From the NCBI RefSeq assembly GCF_918698085.1, contig NZ_CAKKLP010000005.1, positions 186,001 through 250,000 of the forward strand: DNA of 64,000 nt, read 5' to 3'. Position numbers and translations under genes: made by a program. How positions within the stretch are numbered: position 1 is the stretch's first letter; each line of letters starts with the position of its first letter. Of the stretch, positions 1-9,156 are shown one piece after another. The stretch comes from Chryseobacterium sp. Bi04. Lineage in GTDB: Bacteria; Bacteroidota; Bacteroidia; Flavobacteriales; Weeksellaceae. Under the pieces are notes generated by a model. The model had not been told where the DNA came from. It did not search any database and saw nothing but the letters and a program-made list of their open reading frames with translations.

Positions 1-851
1 GTATTAATACCAGCGATCCTGGCAGTAAGCTAACCGTCAATGGCTCATTTGCTGCCACCTACAAAACCACAACAACAAGTGGTCCTGTTGATGCCAATGA
101 TTATTATATAGCCTACAGCGGGAACAACAATGGCACTTTAACGCTGCCTGCTGCTGTAACCGGATCCGGCAATTTTATCGGAAGAACCTACCATTTCAAA
201 AATACAGGAACAGCAACATTATCCATTGCCGCCAGCGGAACAGAGCTGATTGACAATCAAAGCGGTGCAGGAGTAGCTTCTATAAGTGTTCCTCCGGGTT
301 ACTATGCTTTTTTCATAAGTAAGGGAACGGTTACCAATACGACATGGGAACTTATTTTACTATCAAGCTCCAATAGTCTGCCCGCAGCAGCATCCACTTA
401 TGCTTTTTCCACTATAAGCACTACAACCAGACAGTCTCTTCCTGCTACAGTAAGCGGACCTTATATCAACGCCGAAATCAACTATCCTGAAGGAACAGTC
501 ATCAATACAGGAAATGTAATGAATACGGCCAATGGAAGGTTTACTGCTGCTACCAGTGGATATTATATGTTTTACGGTTCTACCCAGTTTGATAATGGTG
601 CGATTGCCGGTGCTCCCAATTTTGCGTGGGCTATATTATATCTTGTAAAAAACTTCAGCACCACTCCCAATAATGTATTGGTTCAGTCTTACCAGTCGAG
701 TCCCGGTATATTGGCAGGGACCAATGTTTCGTGCATTACCTATCTGAATGCCGGAGAAACCGTAAGCATGGCTTCAGCAGCAGCCGTAACCAGCGGAACT
801 GCTTATCAGGTGGTCGTAAGCTCGTTCTATGGTTATAAAATTGCCAATTAA
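1..851 (+). CDS. C-terminal part of a secreted/surface protein with a C1q-like domain (partial)
   Basis: The reading frame is open from base 3 to the stop at 849-851, so the gene starts outside the window. About 282 residues are visible. They are rich in Thr, Ser, Gly and Asn, as in surface or tail-fibre-like proteins. The last ~110 residues (from about base 450) have the spacing of a C1q/TNF-like jelly roll: a Phe-x-Ala-x-x-Ser-Gly-Tyr-Tyr-x-Phe element (bases ~537-575) and a terminal Tyr-Gly-Tyr-Lys-Ile strand. Such domains usually trimerise and serve adhesion or binding. The internal ATG at 519 is not a plausible start because homologous-looking sequence continues upstream. A strong terminator follows at 997-1031. 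The exact function is unknown. Confidence 0.7.
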   Translation, partial: INTSDPGSKLTVNGSFAATYKTTTTSGPVDANDYYIAYSGNNNGTLTLPAAVTGSGNFIGRTYHFKNTGTATLSIAASGTELIDNQSGAGVASISVPPGYYAFFISKGTVTNTTWELILLSSSNSLPAAASTYAFSTISTTTRQSLPATVSGPYINAEINYPEGTVINTGNVMNTANGRFTAATSGYYMFYGSTQFDNGAIAGAPNFAWAILYLVKNFSTTPNNVLVQSYQSSPGILAGTNVSCITYLNAGETVSMASAAAVTSGTAYQVVVSSFYGYKIAN

Positions 852-876
852 CTGCGAACTATTTAAAAATTAGTTA

Positions 877-954
877 AATCCTCCTGCCCTATCATTTATA
901 ATATATCACTGATGATGAGAGAGAAAAATTGTTCCCAAACAAAACAGGAGGATT
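877..954. repeat. Perfect 10-bp inverted repeat with wide loop
   Basis: AATCCTCCTG at 877-886 is the exact reverse complement of CAGGAGGATT at 945-954, with 58 nt between. It lies between the stop of the C1q-like gene and its terminator. It could fold in the 3' untranslated region, or be a site for a protein. No function is known. Confidence 0.45.
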
Positions 955-996
955 GACGCAGTTGGCTACTTCTTCAAATGTTAAAAAAAGCTGATT

Positions 997-1031
997 AATC
1001 CTGCAAAATTCATGTTTTGTGGGATTTTTTT
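997..1031 (+). terminator. Rho-independent terminator of the C1q-like gene
   Basis: AATCCTGCAAAA (997-1008) pairs with TTTTGTGGGATT (1015-1026), using two G-U pairs, around a 6-nt loop. A run of T follows to 1031. The orientation suits the plus-strand gene that ends at 851. Confidence 0.8.
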
Positions 1032-1160
1032 GATGACATTACTTACTTCGCCAGAAGCCTGGTGGCCAACTTGCCGCGGAAACACATGGTCAGTTTTATC
1101 CGAAATCTACACAATGGCTGCATTACTTCAAAAGAAGGATTTTTTTCATCAAAAACCAGC

Positions 1161-1198
1161 CTTAAAAAAAACAAAAGCACCGGTATTTCTATCGGTGC
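1161..1198 (-). terminator. Terminator of the metal-binding lipoprotein operon
   Basis: On the minus strand GCACCG and CGGTGC (1193-1198 and 1177-1182) form a stem with a 10-nt loop, followed by a T-rich run at 1161-1176. It lies ~100 nt beyond the lipoprotein stop at 1298. The remaining bases between 1032 and 1297 show no supported gene. Confidence 0.75.
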
Positions 1199-1297
1199 CT
1201 GGCTTTATTTGTAAATGTACTTTTGATAGGGAATTCTTCAGTAAGAAGAAAAAAATTATGTTATGATCACCAATTTCTCTACTGGTTCTAAAACAAT

Positions 1298-2248
1298 CTA
1301 ATGTTGATGCACGTGCATCTGTTCTCCATTTTCGTCTTTCTTTCCTTTGGTTACATCAACGGTAAAATCTGCGGTATGCACTTTCCCATCTATTTTAAAC
1401 TGTACCCACATTCTGTAAACTCCCGCATTTTCGATATGTGTTTGTGCAAAAATTGGAAAGCGGCTGTCTGTTACAGGATGAATATGCAGAAATTCTTTAT
1501 CTGCCTTGCCTATCATTACTATATGGGCAGATGCTCCTAAATATTGCTGCAAATCCTTTTCGATTAATTTCTTTCCATCTTTTTCGATGGAGATTTCCAG
1601 GTGTTGTGTTTTGTTGGTTTTAAAATCACTTCCATTGAGGAGGGTTATGGTAAATCCATCAACTTTTGAAATATACTTGGTTGAAATATCATTATTAACC
1701 GGACTGCTTTTTCCCTGTACTTCAATTTCCTGTTTGTTCAAGGTCTGTTCGCCACCACTCGGTTTAAAATCGGAAAACAGCAGATACTTTCCACCATTCG
1801 GGAATGTTTCGGTAATCGCATACGCACCGTCAGTCTGCTCTTCCGGATGGATGTGGCGGAACCAGCTTAAATCTTCACTAACTACCATTAAATGCAGTTT
1901 CATCTCGTGTGAAATATCCAAGGCTACATTTTTTTCGTTTTGCTTTACAGCAAGTGTCAATTGAGTTGGTTTTCCTGCTTCCACATTTTGTGGCGAAGTA
2001 GTTAATTGCACCTCATACGCAACTGCATTTTCAGTATTAACTGCTTTCAAATCCATTCCACATTTGGGGCATTTTTCTCCCTGTTTTCCGGTTACTTCCG
2101 GGTGCATAGGGCAAGCGTAAACGCTTTCTTTGTCTGTATGCTCGTGAGTTGTCATATCTTTATTTTTTTTATTTTCTACATTGTTACAGGCCGATAAAGT
2201 GACTAAGCAAACCGTTACGCCCAACAATGTATTGATGACCTTTTTCAT
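1298..2248 (-). CDS. Heavy-metal-binding lipoprotein (HMBD domain, His-rich tail)
   Basis: 316 residues with a lipoprotein signal peptide (MKKVINTLLG..., lipobox Leu-Ser-Ala-Cys near residue 21). Residues ~44-68 hold a heavy-metal-binding domain with the hallmark Cys-Pro-Met-His-Pro and Cys-Pro-Lys-Cys-Gly-Met pair, as in CusB-type proteins. The remainder has two beta-rich repeats with His pairs (His-Ile-His-Pro occurs twice), and the C-terminus ends in HVHQH. It probably binds Cu or a similar metal in the periplasm. It starts 6 nt after the CxxC metallochaperone gene and so is co-transcribed with it. The family is clear; the specific metal is inferred from the copper genes nearby. Confidence 0.8.
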   Translation of the reverse strand: MKKVINTLLGVTVCLVTLSACNNVENKKNKDMTTHEHTDKESVYACPMHPEVTGKQGEKCPKCGMDLKAVNTENAVAYEVQLTTSPQNVEAGKPTQLTLAVKQNEKNVALDISHEMKLHLMVVSEDLSWFRHIHPEEQTDGAYAITETFPNGGKYLLFSDFKPSGGEQTLNKQEIEVQGKSSPVNNDISTKYISKVDGFTITLLNGSDFKTNKTQHLEISIEKDGKKLIEKDLQQYLGASAHIVMIGKADKEFLHIHPVTDSRFPIFAQTHIENAGVYRMWVQFKIDGKVHTADFTVDVTKGKKDENGEQMHVHQH

Positions 2249-2253
2249 CTTAA

Positions 2254-2472
2254 TTATTTTATAGTTTCAATTTTGAAACCTGCCTTTTGAACTGCTTCTA
2301 TCACTTTTTGCTCAGTAATTCCTTCAGATTTCAAAGTTAGGATCTTCTCTCTATTGGCAGTGTCCACTTCCCATTGCCCGATACCTTCGGCATCATTTAG
2401 AAAAGGGGTTACTTTTGCTACGCAGCTACTGCAATTGATGTTTGTTTTGAACTGAAAATTCGTATTTTCCAT
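2254..2472 (-). CDS. HMA-domain metallochaperone
   Basis: A 72-residue single heavy-metal-associated domain with the metal-binding Cys-Ser-Ser-Cys motif (Cys14 and Cys17) and the closing Ala-Gly-Phe-Lys-Ile-Glu strand. It is likely a cytosolic copper carrier that hands metal to an ATPase or sensor. It is the first gene of a two-gene unit with the metal-binding lipoprotein. Copy 1 of the 17-bp copper-regulon motif lies at 2548-2564, and a -7-like CAACTTTG (minus strand) at 2502-2509. Confidence 0.85.
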   Translation of the reverse strand: MENTNFQFKTNINCSSCVAKVTPFLNDAEGIGQWEVDTANREKILTLKSEGITEQKVIEAVQKAGFKIETIK

Positions 2473-2547
2473 TTTTATTTATTTTAAATTATTTATTGAT
2501 ACAAAGTTGAGCCAAATAACACGATTTCTATTGCGGTTTTTGGGTTT

Positions 2548-2564
2548 TGATTTGTAAGATTTAC
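2548..2564 (-). promoter_or_regulatory. Copper-regulon motif, copy 1
   Basis: TGATTTGTAAGATTTAC on the plus strand, 38 bp upstream (in the minus-strand sense) of the -7-like box at 2502-2509. No TTG is seen at -33, which fits dependence on an activator. Near-identical copies occur at 10318, 12078 and 14589 at the same spacing. Confidence 0.65.
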
Positions 2565-2612
2565 TGATTGTAGATTTTGTACTGCTAACGATACTGAAGG
2601 TCTGGTTTCAGA

Positions 2613-3179
2613 TTACAGGTAATGGATGTATCCAATTTTAGCCAGGTAAATACAGTTGTCGCAGTTATCATATTCAATAATAGACTGAGCAGGCTGTTCG
2701 AAATTAGCTTTTAAAAAGGCTTCGGAGAACAAAGCATACGGTGGAAACTTTGCCATGTGGTTTTTGAGCATTTGATGAGCTTCTACAACGGTAGCTCCGT
2801 AAAGTTTTTTAAACCTGCCAATTGTATATCGGGTAAAAGAGCCATAGTGCACAATAATTTTCAATGATAAAGAAATTTCCATAGTAAGCTCCAATGATAA
2901 CCTGCCTAGCTCTTTTTTGAAATTCTTGTACATTACCACAATCTGAGCTAGCGTATCGTCAAACGAGGGTATTTTGCGGTATTTATAAAACAATACCGCA
3001 TCTCCCTCGATCTCAGAAACTTTAAATGAAAGATTATTGCTGTCAATGATTGATTTCAGAAGATTTTCAGTGATATATTTTCCGATAAACATATTGGTAT
3101 TGATAACAAAATCTGTAAAGCCGGATATATCCGGGATCATTATTATTCCTTTTTCATTTTGGGAAATACGTTCTTCCAT
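2613..3179 (-). CDS. DUF2652 family protein (class III nucleotidyl-cyclase-like fold)
   Basis: 188 residues from the ATG at 3179. The longer open frame begins with TTG inside the MFS gene and is unlikely to be the start. The segment Ile-Pro-Asp-Ile-Ser-Gly-Phe-Thr near the N-terminus and Glu-Gly-Asp-Ala-Val-Leu-Phe further on match DUF2652, a family that resembles adenylate cyclase domains. Whether it makes a cyclic nucleotide is unknown. It is the last gene of the efflux operon, 25 nt after the MFS pump. It may tune or sense, but nothing in the sequence proves a role in efflux. Confidence 0.7.
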   Translation of the reverse strand: MEERISQNEKGIIMIPDISGFTDFVINTNMFIGKYITENLLKSIIDSNNLSFKVSEIEGDAVLFYKYRKIPSFDDTLAQIVVMYKNFKKELGRLSLELTMEISLSLKIIVHYGSFTRYTIGRFKKLYGATVVEAHQMLKNHMAKFPPYALFSEAFLKANFEQPAQSIIEYDNCDNCIYLAKIGYIHYL

Positions 3180-3204
3180 AATCAAGTTCAACAAATGTAA
3201 CTGG

Positions 3205-4632
3205 TTAATTTTTGAGTTTCTTAACAGAAAATGCAGCAATAATTGCGGCAATTACACATATAACAGCAGCCGAGAAAAATGCTGTTTGAAAACCTGCATT
3301 CAGCGCTGCCATATCTGGAGCTCCTGCTGTTTTAACAGCATTGGTTTTTGCAGCAGAAATAGCAACAATAATCGCCAGACCCAAAGCCGAACCTACTTGA
3401 TAACTCGTATTGACCAATCCTGAAGCAAGCCCTGTTTCTTCAGGTTTTGCACCAGACATAGAAGCAATAGTACCCGGAATATAAGCTAACGACATACCTA
3501 ATGCTCCCAACAAAGATGCAGGTAATACATTAACCAGGAACGTTCCATCAGCAGGAATGGTACTAAACAGGAGAAGTGATGCGGCAAGTACAACAAGCCC
3601 AGCTATAAGATTTGTTTTGAAACCCAATTTAGCTACCAATTTGCCCGTAACACCTACCATCAAAAACATGATAGCAATCGTCATAGGCAGTAATGCCAAC
3701 CCACTGTTGAAGGCAGAATAATTTAACATCTGCTGTAGGTACAGATTGAGGAAAAACCATAAAGGTATCCACGCTGCAGCCAACAAAGCCATGACCAGAT
3801 TACCAGATGAAAGATTGGGCACTTTGAAAATACTTAGCGGAACCAGGGGCTCCTTTTTCTGCTTTTGGATGACAAAGAAGATAGTGAACAATACTAAAGA
3901 CAGGGCTAACAGTCCAATGGTTTGAAGCGATTTCCATCCTGCACCTTCAGCCGACACAATACCATATACTGCGAATACCAGTGCAGCAGTTGCCAAAATG
4001 GCCCCTGTAACATCCACTTTTCCTTTTTGGGTACTGCCTTTAAACAACAGGCTTCGGCTATACAACAGCACAGCAAGTCCTATAGGAATATTGATCAGAA
4101 ATACCCAGTGCCAGGAAAGCCATTCGGTAATAGCTCCACCAAGGAAAACACCTGCAGAGCCACCTGCTGCTGCAGAAGCACCCCAAAAACCTAATGCTTT
4201 ATTGAGTTCTTTCGGGTCGGTAAATTTGGACAGCACTAAAGTAAGCGCTGCCGGGGCAATCAATGCAGAACCCAGGCCCTGTAAAGCCCTTCCGGTATTA
4301 AGTGCTGCTTCTGACCAAGCTACACCTGCCAACAGTGATGCGGCAGAAAGGATGGCAAAACCCCACATAAAAACCTTGCGGGCGCCAAACAAATCCGACA
4401 AGCGGCCACCAAGTAGTAAAAAGCCGCCAAACGCAATAACATAAGCGTTAAAAATCCATTGCAAGCCACTTTGCGAATACCCCAGGTCTGCCTTTATTGC
4501 CGGCAAAGCTACCCCAATAATAGAGGTATCCATAATTACTATAAATTGTGCAGTACAAAGTAAGAAAAGTGCCGACCAGCGTTTGCTGTATGCGGCAGGT
4601 TTATTTATTGATTGTTCCATGTTTTTTTTCAT
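3205..4632 (-). CDS. MFS drug transporter, DHA2 (EmrB/QacA) type
   Basis: 475 residues with about 14 hydrophobic segments. The first helix carries the DHA2 signature Ile-Met-Asp-Thr-Ser-Ile-Ile-Gly-Val-Ala-Leu-Pro. The loop 2-3 motif Gly-Gly-Arg-Leu-Ser-Asp-Leu-Phe-Gly-Ala-Arg is intact. It is a proton-driven exporter of the inner membrane. The start may be the ATG at 4632 or at 4620. It lies 22 nt after the TolC-like gene in the same operon, so one transcript supplies both a tripartite pump and a single-component pump. The substrate is unknown. Confidence 0.85.
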   Translation of the reverse strand: MKKNMEQSINKPAAYSKRWSALFLLCTAQFIVIMDTSIIGVALPAIKADLGYSQSGLQWIFNAYVIAFGGFLLLGGRLSDLFGARKVFMWGFAILSAASLLAGVAWSEAALNTGRALQGLGSALIAPAALTLVLSKFTDPKELNKALGFWGASAAAGGSAGVFLGGAITEWLSWHWVFLINIPIGLAVLLYSRSLLFKGSTQKGKVDVTGAILATAALVFAVYGIVSAEGAGWKSLQTIGLLALSLVLFTIFFVIQKQKKEPLVPLSIFKVPNLSSGNLVMALLAAAWIPLWFFLNLYLQQMLNYSAFNSGLALLPMTIAIMFLMVGVTGKLVAKLGFKTNLIAGLVVLAASLLLFSTIPADGTFLVNVLPASLLGALGMSLAYIPGTIASMSGAKPEETGLASGLVNTSYQVGSALGLAIIVAISAAKTNAVKTAGAPDMAALNAGFQTAFFSAAVICVIAAIIAAFSVKKLKN

Positions 4633-4654
4633 TTTTTAAAATATTGATGAATAG

Positions 4655-6034
4655 TTACAGGCTTAATAGTCCCAGTGCATTTTGCAGCTCTATGTGAAGC
4701 GTTCGCAGGTTATATACAGCATTCAGATAGTTGATCTTTGCTTGTGTCAATGCCAATTCGGCATCCGTCAATTCAAGTCTTGAGCCTAAGCCGTTTTTAA
4801 AGCGGTCTTCCATCATGCGGTGGTTTAGCTCTGCCGATTGCACCGTTGTTTCTTGTATATCCATTTGTGTATTCGCTTCTTTCCATTTGCTTATAATGGT
4901 TGCTAGTTCTGTTTTAACCTTATCTTTTATATCGTTTAACCGTATATCTTCTTGCTGGCCTTTAATTTTTTCCTGGCTGATCTGAGATCTGGTACGGTAA
5001 CCGTTAAAAATAGGTACAGTCACTTGTAAGCCCAGAAAAGAAGTTCTTGGTAAAGAATATTCCCCAAACCTCATATCATCTGCCTGCGCCTGTACCTGAT
5101 ATTGCCCAATTAGAGAAAGCTGTGGCAACAACATAGCTTGCGTAGCTTTTAATTTTTTTTGTTGCAGATCAATAGATAACTTTTGAATATTCAGGTCTTT
5201 TCGATTGGCTACTGCAATTTTGAATGCTTCATCAATTTGATAAAACTCGCTCTTGTCCGCTTCAATACCCAATTCAAGGACATCGGTCAGTTCTAATTCG
5301 GATGCGTCATCCAGTCCGATTAACCTTTTTAATTCAATGCCTGAAACCTCAGCGTTATTTTTTAAATATGAAATAGAGGATTTCAAATTTTCTACAGCAA
5401 TAAAGCTTCTTAACGTATCAGATTTCAAGCCTTTTCCTTGCACCAATAAGGCCCGCGAATCTTGCAGTGCTTTGAAATTGCGTTGCAAACTTTGGTCAAG
5501 TAATCCCAATTGATTATTCATCATCAATATATCCAAATAACGGGTTGAAACCTGAAGGGCAACTTTACTTTTCAGGTCACCCGTCTTTTCATTTTCTATT
5601 TTTTCATTAATTTTTGAGGCCTTTGTTAAATGATGTAAAGCAGGTGTAAAAACAGGTTGATAGACTGATATCAATCCGTTATAAATATTTTTCCCGCCAA
5701 CGGCGATGTCCTGCACCGGCTTACTGGTACCTGCGAACGAACCGGGCATAAATATAACCTGCCTGTCAAAATAATAGGAATAGCCAAAGTTTGCCGAAAT
5801 AGCAGGCTGTAAGGCGCCTTTTGTTTCACGGGTTTTTTCTTTAGCATTAATTTCTTCTAAAACCTGTACCTGTAAAGCCTTATTTCCCTGCTTTGCCATT
5901 TCCAGAGCATCGGTAAGAGACATCGTTCTCTTCTGTGCATACAGTATATTTACGCTGCTTATCAATAGCAGTATTGTACCTATATATGAGATGTTTTTTT
6001 TCATTTTTTTACTTATTTTGAGATTTGGAATCAT
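4655..6034 (-). CDS. TolC-family outer membrane efflux protein
   Basis: 459 residues. The signal peptide (MKKNISYIGTILLLIS..., ending at Ala-Gln) starts at residue 11, so translation may begin at 6004 rather than 6034. The long alpha-helical halves with Glu-Leu-x-Leu-Thr-Asp-Ala-Glu-Leu-Ala-Leu near the C-terminus are typical of outer membrane efflux proteins. It forms the exit duct for the RND pump. Its ATG overlaps the RND stop codon (ATGA at 6031-6034), so the two are translationally coupled. Confidence 0.85.
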   Translation of the reverse strand: MIPNLKISKKMKKNISYIGTILLLISSVNILYAQKRTMSLTDALEMAKQGNKALQVQVLEEINAKEKTRETKGALQPAISANFGYSYYFDRQVIFMPGSFAGTSKPVQDIAVGGKNIYNGLISVYQPVFTPALHHLTKASKINEKIENEKTGDLKSKVALQVSTRYLDILMMNNQLGLLDQSLQRNFKALQDSRALLVQGKGLKSDTLRSFIAVENLKSSISYLKNNAEVSGIELKRLIGLDDASELELTDVLELGIEADKSEFYQIDEAFKIAVANRKDLNIQKLSIDLQQKKLKATQAMLLPQLSLIGQYQVQAQADDMRFGEYSLPRTSFLGLQVTVPIFNGYRTRSQISQEKIKGQQEDIRLNDIKDKVKTELATIISKWKEANTQMDIQETTVQSAELNHRMMEDRFKNGLGSRLELTDAELALTQAKINYLNAVYNLRTLHIELQNALGLLSL

Positions 6035-9000
6035 AATACTTCAGCTGATCTGCTTTCTTCTTCGGTATCTTCTTCTACAACTACTTTCTCCACTTTTTTG
6101 CTTGATAAGTAAGAATATACAGCCGGGATGATAAACAAGGTTAGTATTCCAGAGAATGCTAATCCTCCTACAATCACAATCCCTAATGACTGACGGCTGT
6201 TAAGCGTAAGCGCAATGGGCAATGCTCCGAATATCATCGCCAGTGACGTCATTAAAATAGGACGGAAACGCTGCTCGGCTGCCTGTATAGCTGCTTCCCG
6301 CTTTGAAAGTCCTGTGTTTTTAAGATGGTTGGCAAATTCAACAATCAGAATTCCGTTTTTGGTAATTAATCCTATCAGGGTAATTATTCCAATTTGGCTG
6401 AATACATTTAAACTCTGACCAAACCATGAGAGGCTGAGAATAGCTCCGGTTATAGCCATTGGTACGGTAAGCATAATGGTAAGCGGATCACGTAAGTTTC
6501 CAAACTGAGCGGCCAAAATCATATAGATAAGTATCAATGCTAAAATAAGCGTAAAGGTGATGTTGCCCTGGCTCTCTGTATAATCCCTCGATTGGCCAGC
6601 TAAGGATGCTTTGAAAGTTTCTCCCAAAACTTCTTTCTTTATTCTTTCGATTTCCTGTATTCCTTCAGCAAGGCTCACTCCCGGTGCCATTGCAGCTGAT
6701 ACGGTAGCAGAAGTATATTGATCGTACCGGTAAATGGCAGCAGGACTTACAGCTTCTTCTGTGGTGATCAGGTTGCTCAATGGGATCATTTCGCCTGTTG
6801 CCGAACGGACGTAGATTGCACTCAGGTCACTTTTATCGTTTCTATGTGCTTTATCTAATTGTCCAATCACTTCATATTGACGGTCGTCCCGCAGGAAATA
6901 TCCATAACGCTGGCCAGAGAAGGAAAGCTGAAGGGTGTGGGCCACTTCTTCCATAGATACACCCATTAAGGCAGCTTTCTGACGGTCGATATTTATTTTT
7001 ACTTCCGGTTTATTAATCTTTAAATCGGCATCTATAAACATCAGTTTTTTACTTTGACGTGCCGCTGCCAGGAATTTTGGAAGCACTGCCGTCAGACTGT
7101 CGAGGTTTTGCGATTGCAATACAAACTGTATCGGCATACCCCCACCATATCGGCTCCCGATAGTTGGCGGCAGATAAGGGAATAAAAGAAACCCTCTGAA
7201 TTGCCCTGATGCAGCTCCATACTGATTGTACAGGTCCTGAACACTGTGCTTTCTTTCTTTAGGATCTTTGAGATAGATACTTTGTACCGCCACATTCACG
7301 GGTGCCGGAGCAGGAATAAAGGAAATAGCGACCATGGAATAGGTTTGATATAATCCATCGGTAGAGTCATTCACATATTTACCAACTTCGGTCATGTGCT
7401 TTTTCATGTAGTCGAAAGAAACACCTTCCGGAGCAACGGCTATGAGGTTCATGTTTGAGCGGTCTTCGACAGGCGCCAGTTCTGAAGGAAGCTCTTTGCC
7501 TACAAAATAAATGAGTGCAGTGGTCCCTATTAAGAATATCCAGGCCAACCACCTGGCTTTCATAAACGTGGTAAGCAAACGGGCATATCCATTATTTAAA
7601 CGCACAAAAAAGGGTTCAGTAACCTGATAAAACCAACTTGGCTTTACTTTTTTCTTTAAAAAATAAGCACTCAACATTGGTGTCAGTGTCAATGCCACAA
7701 AAGCTGAAATCATTACCGAGCCTGATACTACAATGGCAAACTCTTTGAAAAGCTGCCCACTTATTCCACCCATGAAAACAATCGGAAGAAAAACGGCTGC
7801 CAACGTAATGGTGGTGGAAACAACTGCAAAATAAATTTCTTTCGATCCTTTAAATGCAGCCTGTATGGGCGTCATACCTTCTTCTATCTTTTTATAAATA
7901 TTTTCAAGTACAACGATGGCATCATCTACCACCAATCCAATCGCAAGCACTAATCCCAACAGCGTTAAAATATTGATGGAAAAACCCGCTACATACATAA
8001 TAAAAAATGCGGATATGATGGATACCGGAATAGCCAATACCGGAATGATGGTTGACCGCCAATCCCTAAGGAATAGAAAGATAATCAGTACCACCAGTCC
8101 GAAAGCGATAAACAGGGTTTCTTCTACCTCTTTGATAGATTCCCGTACAGAACTGGTATAGTCGAAACCAACTATCAAACGGTATTCAGACGGAACTTCT
8201 TTACGCAGCTGTTCCAACCGCTTATAAAACTCATCTACCACTTCGATGGCATTCGCACCACGCTGTATCTGGATGGCCACCCCAATGCCAATACGGTTTA
8301 GGTTTCCTGTTTCGTTAATGATTGCGGTACGCTCGTTTTCTTCTCCCAATTCGGCGGAGCCAATGTCTTTGAGGCGAATTACCGTACTGCCCACCTGCCT
8401 GATGAGCATTTCTTCAAAATCTTTTACCGAAGTAAGGCGGCCCATCGTACGGATACTCAACTCGCTGTTGTTTCCTTCTATCCGGCCCGCGGGTAAATCA
8501 ATATTTTCCCTTGCCAAAGCTTTGCGAATGTCTGCAGGAGTCAATTGATAAGCGGCAAGTTTTGCGGGATCAAAGCGAAGACGCATGGCGTATTTGTGTT
8601 CGCCCACAATGGCTACATTACTGATTCCCGGAATAGACTGCATTTTGTCTTTGATGACCGTAGAAGCAAGGTGGCTTACTTCTTTTATGTCTTTGGTGTC
8701 ACTTTCCACCTCAAGAAATGCTACCAGATTGTCTGGCGAAGACGCCTTTTGTACAATGGGCGGATCTACATCGGTAGGGAGTTGCTTACGGGATTTGGCC
8801 ACTTTGTCCCTCACATCATTCAGTGCATCTTCAAGATCCACTTCACGGTTAAATTCTACCGAAATAATACTTACCTGTTCCCTGGATTCAGAAGAAATGG
8901 TACGTATTCCATTGGCTTCTGCAATAGATTCTTCCATTGGCCGGGTAAGCTTCGATGCAATTACATCCGGGCTTGCACCAGGATAAAACGTAATGACCGA

Positions 9001-9135
9001 AATTACGGGCGGTTCTGTTAACGGAAATTCGCGAACCCCTAATTGTTTCCATCCTACTATTCCCAAAATAATGAGCAGGAGTGAAAATACACCAGCCAAA
9101 ACCGGTTTTTTTATGCTTAAAGATGATATACTCAT
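6031..9135 (-). CDS. RND efflux transporter, HAE1 (AcrB/MdtB-like) family
   Basis: 1034 residues, a normal length for the family. An N-terminal helix is followed by the porter domain, then blocks of membrane helices near residues 335-545 and 845-1010. The helix 4 motif Gly-Leu-Val-Val-Asp-Asp-Ala-Ile-Val-Val-Leu-Glu-Asn carries the Asp pair used in proton transfer. Sequence signs point to HAE1 drug pumps, not to CusA-type metal pumps. It is the inner membrane motor between the adaptor and the TolC-like protein. The operon carries copy 2 of the copper-regulon motif, so a drug-type pump seems to be under metal control. Confidence 0.9.
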   Translation of the reverse strand: MSISSLSIKKPVLAGVFSLLLIILGIVGWKQLGVREFPLTEPPVISVITFYPGASPDVIASKLTRPMEESIAEANGIRTISSESREQVSIISVEFNREVDLEDALNDVRDKVAKSRKQLPTDVDPPIVQKASSPDNLVAFLEVESDTKDIKEVSHLASTVIKDKMQSIPGISNVAIVGEHKYAMRLRFDPAKLAAYQLTPADIRKALARENIDLPAGRIEGNNSELSIRTMGRLTSVKDFEEMLIRQVGSTVIRLKDIGSAELGEENERTAIINETGNLNRIGIGVAIQIQRGANAIEVVDEFYKRLEQLRKEVPSEYRLIVGFDYTSSVRESIKEVEETLFIAFGLVVLIIFLFLRDWRSTIIPVLAIPVSIISAFFIMYVAGFSINILTLLGLVLAIGLVVDDAIVVLENIYKKIEEGMTPIQAAFKGSKEIYFAVVSTTITLAAVFLPIVFMGGISGQLFKEFAIVVSGSVMISAFVALTLTPMLSAYFLKKKVKPSWFYQVTEPFFVRLNNGYARLLTTFMKARWLAWIFLIGTTALIYFVGKELPSELAPVEDRSNMNLIAVAPEGVSFDYMKKHMTEVGKYVNDSTDGLYQTYSMVAISFIPAPAPVNVAVQSIYLKDPKERKHSVQDLYNQYGAASGQFRGFLLFPYLPPTIGSRYGGGMPIQFVLQSQNLDSLTAVLPKFLAAARQSKKLMFIDADLKINKPEVKINIDRQKAALMGVSMEEVAHTLQLSFSGQRYGYFLRDDRQYEVIGQLDKAHRNDKSDLSAIYVRSATGEMIPLSNLITTEEAVSPAAIYRYDQYTSATVSAAMAPGVSLAEGIQEIERIKKEVLGETFKASLAGQSRDYTESQGNITFTLILALILIYMILAAQFGNLRDPLTIMLTVPMAITGAILSLSWFGQSLNVFSQIGIITLIGLITKNGILIVEFANHLKNTGLSKREAAIQAAEQRFRPILMTSLAMIFGALPIALTLNSRQSLGIVIVGGLAFSGILTLFIIPAVYSYLSSKKVEKVVVEEDTEEESRSAEVL

Positions 9136-9156
9136 AATGCTAAGATTTGAAATAAA

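Noticed and set aside
1012..1266. Two short overlapping open frames after the first gene
   Set aside because: They run through two terminator hairpins and show no coding-like composition or recognisable motif.
7092..7295. Open frames inside the RND, CcsBA, FtsK and other long genes
   Set aside because: They are shadows in other frames of clearly coding genes, without own signals.
6031..9135. RND pump as a CusA-type copper exporter
   Set aside because: The copper motif upstream suggested it, but the sequence has HAE1 hallmarks and I could not see the paired Met residues expected of CusA.
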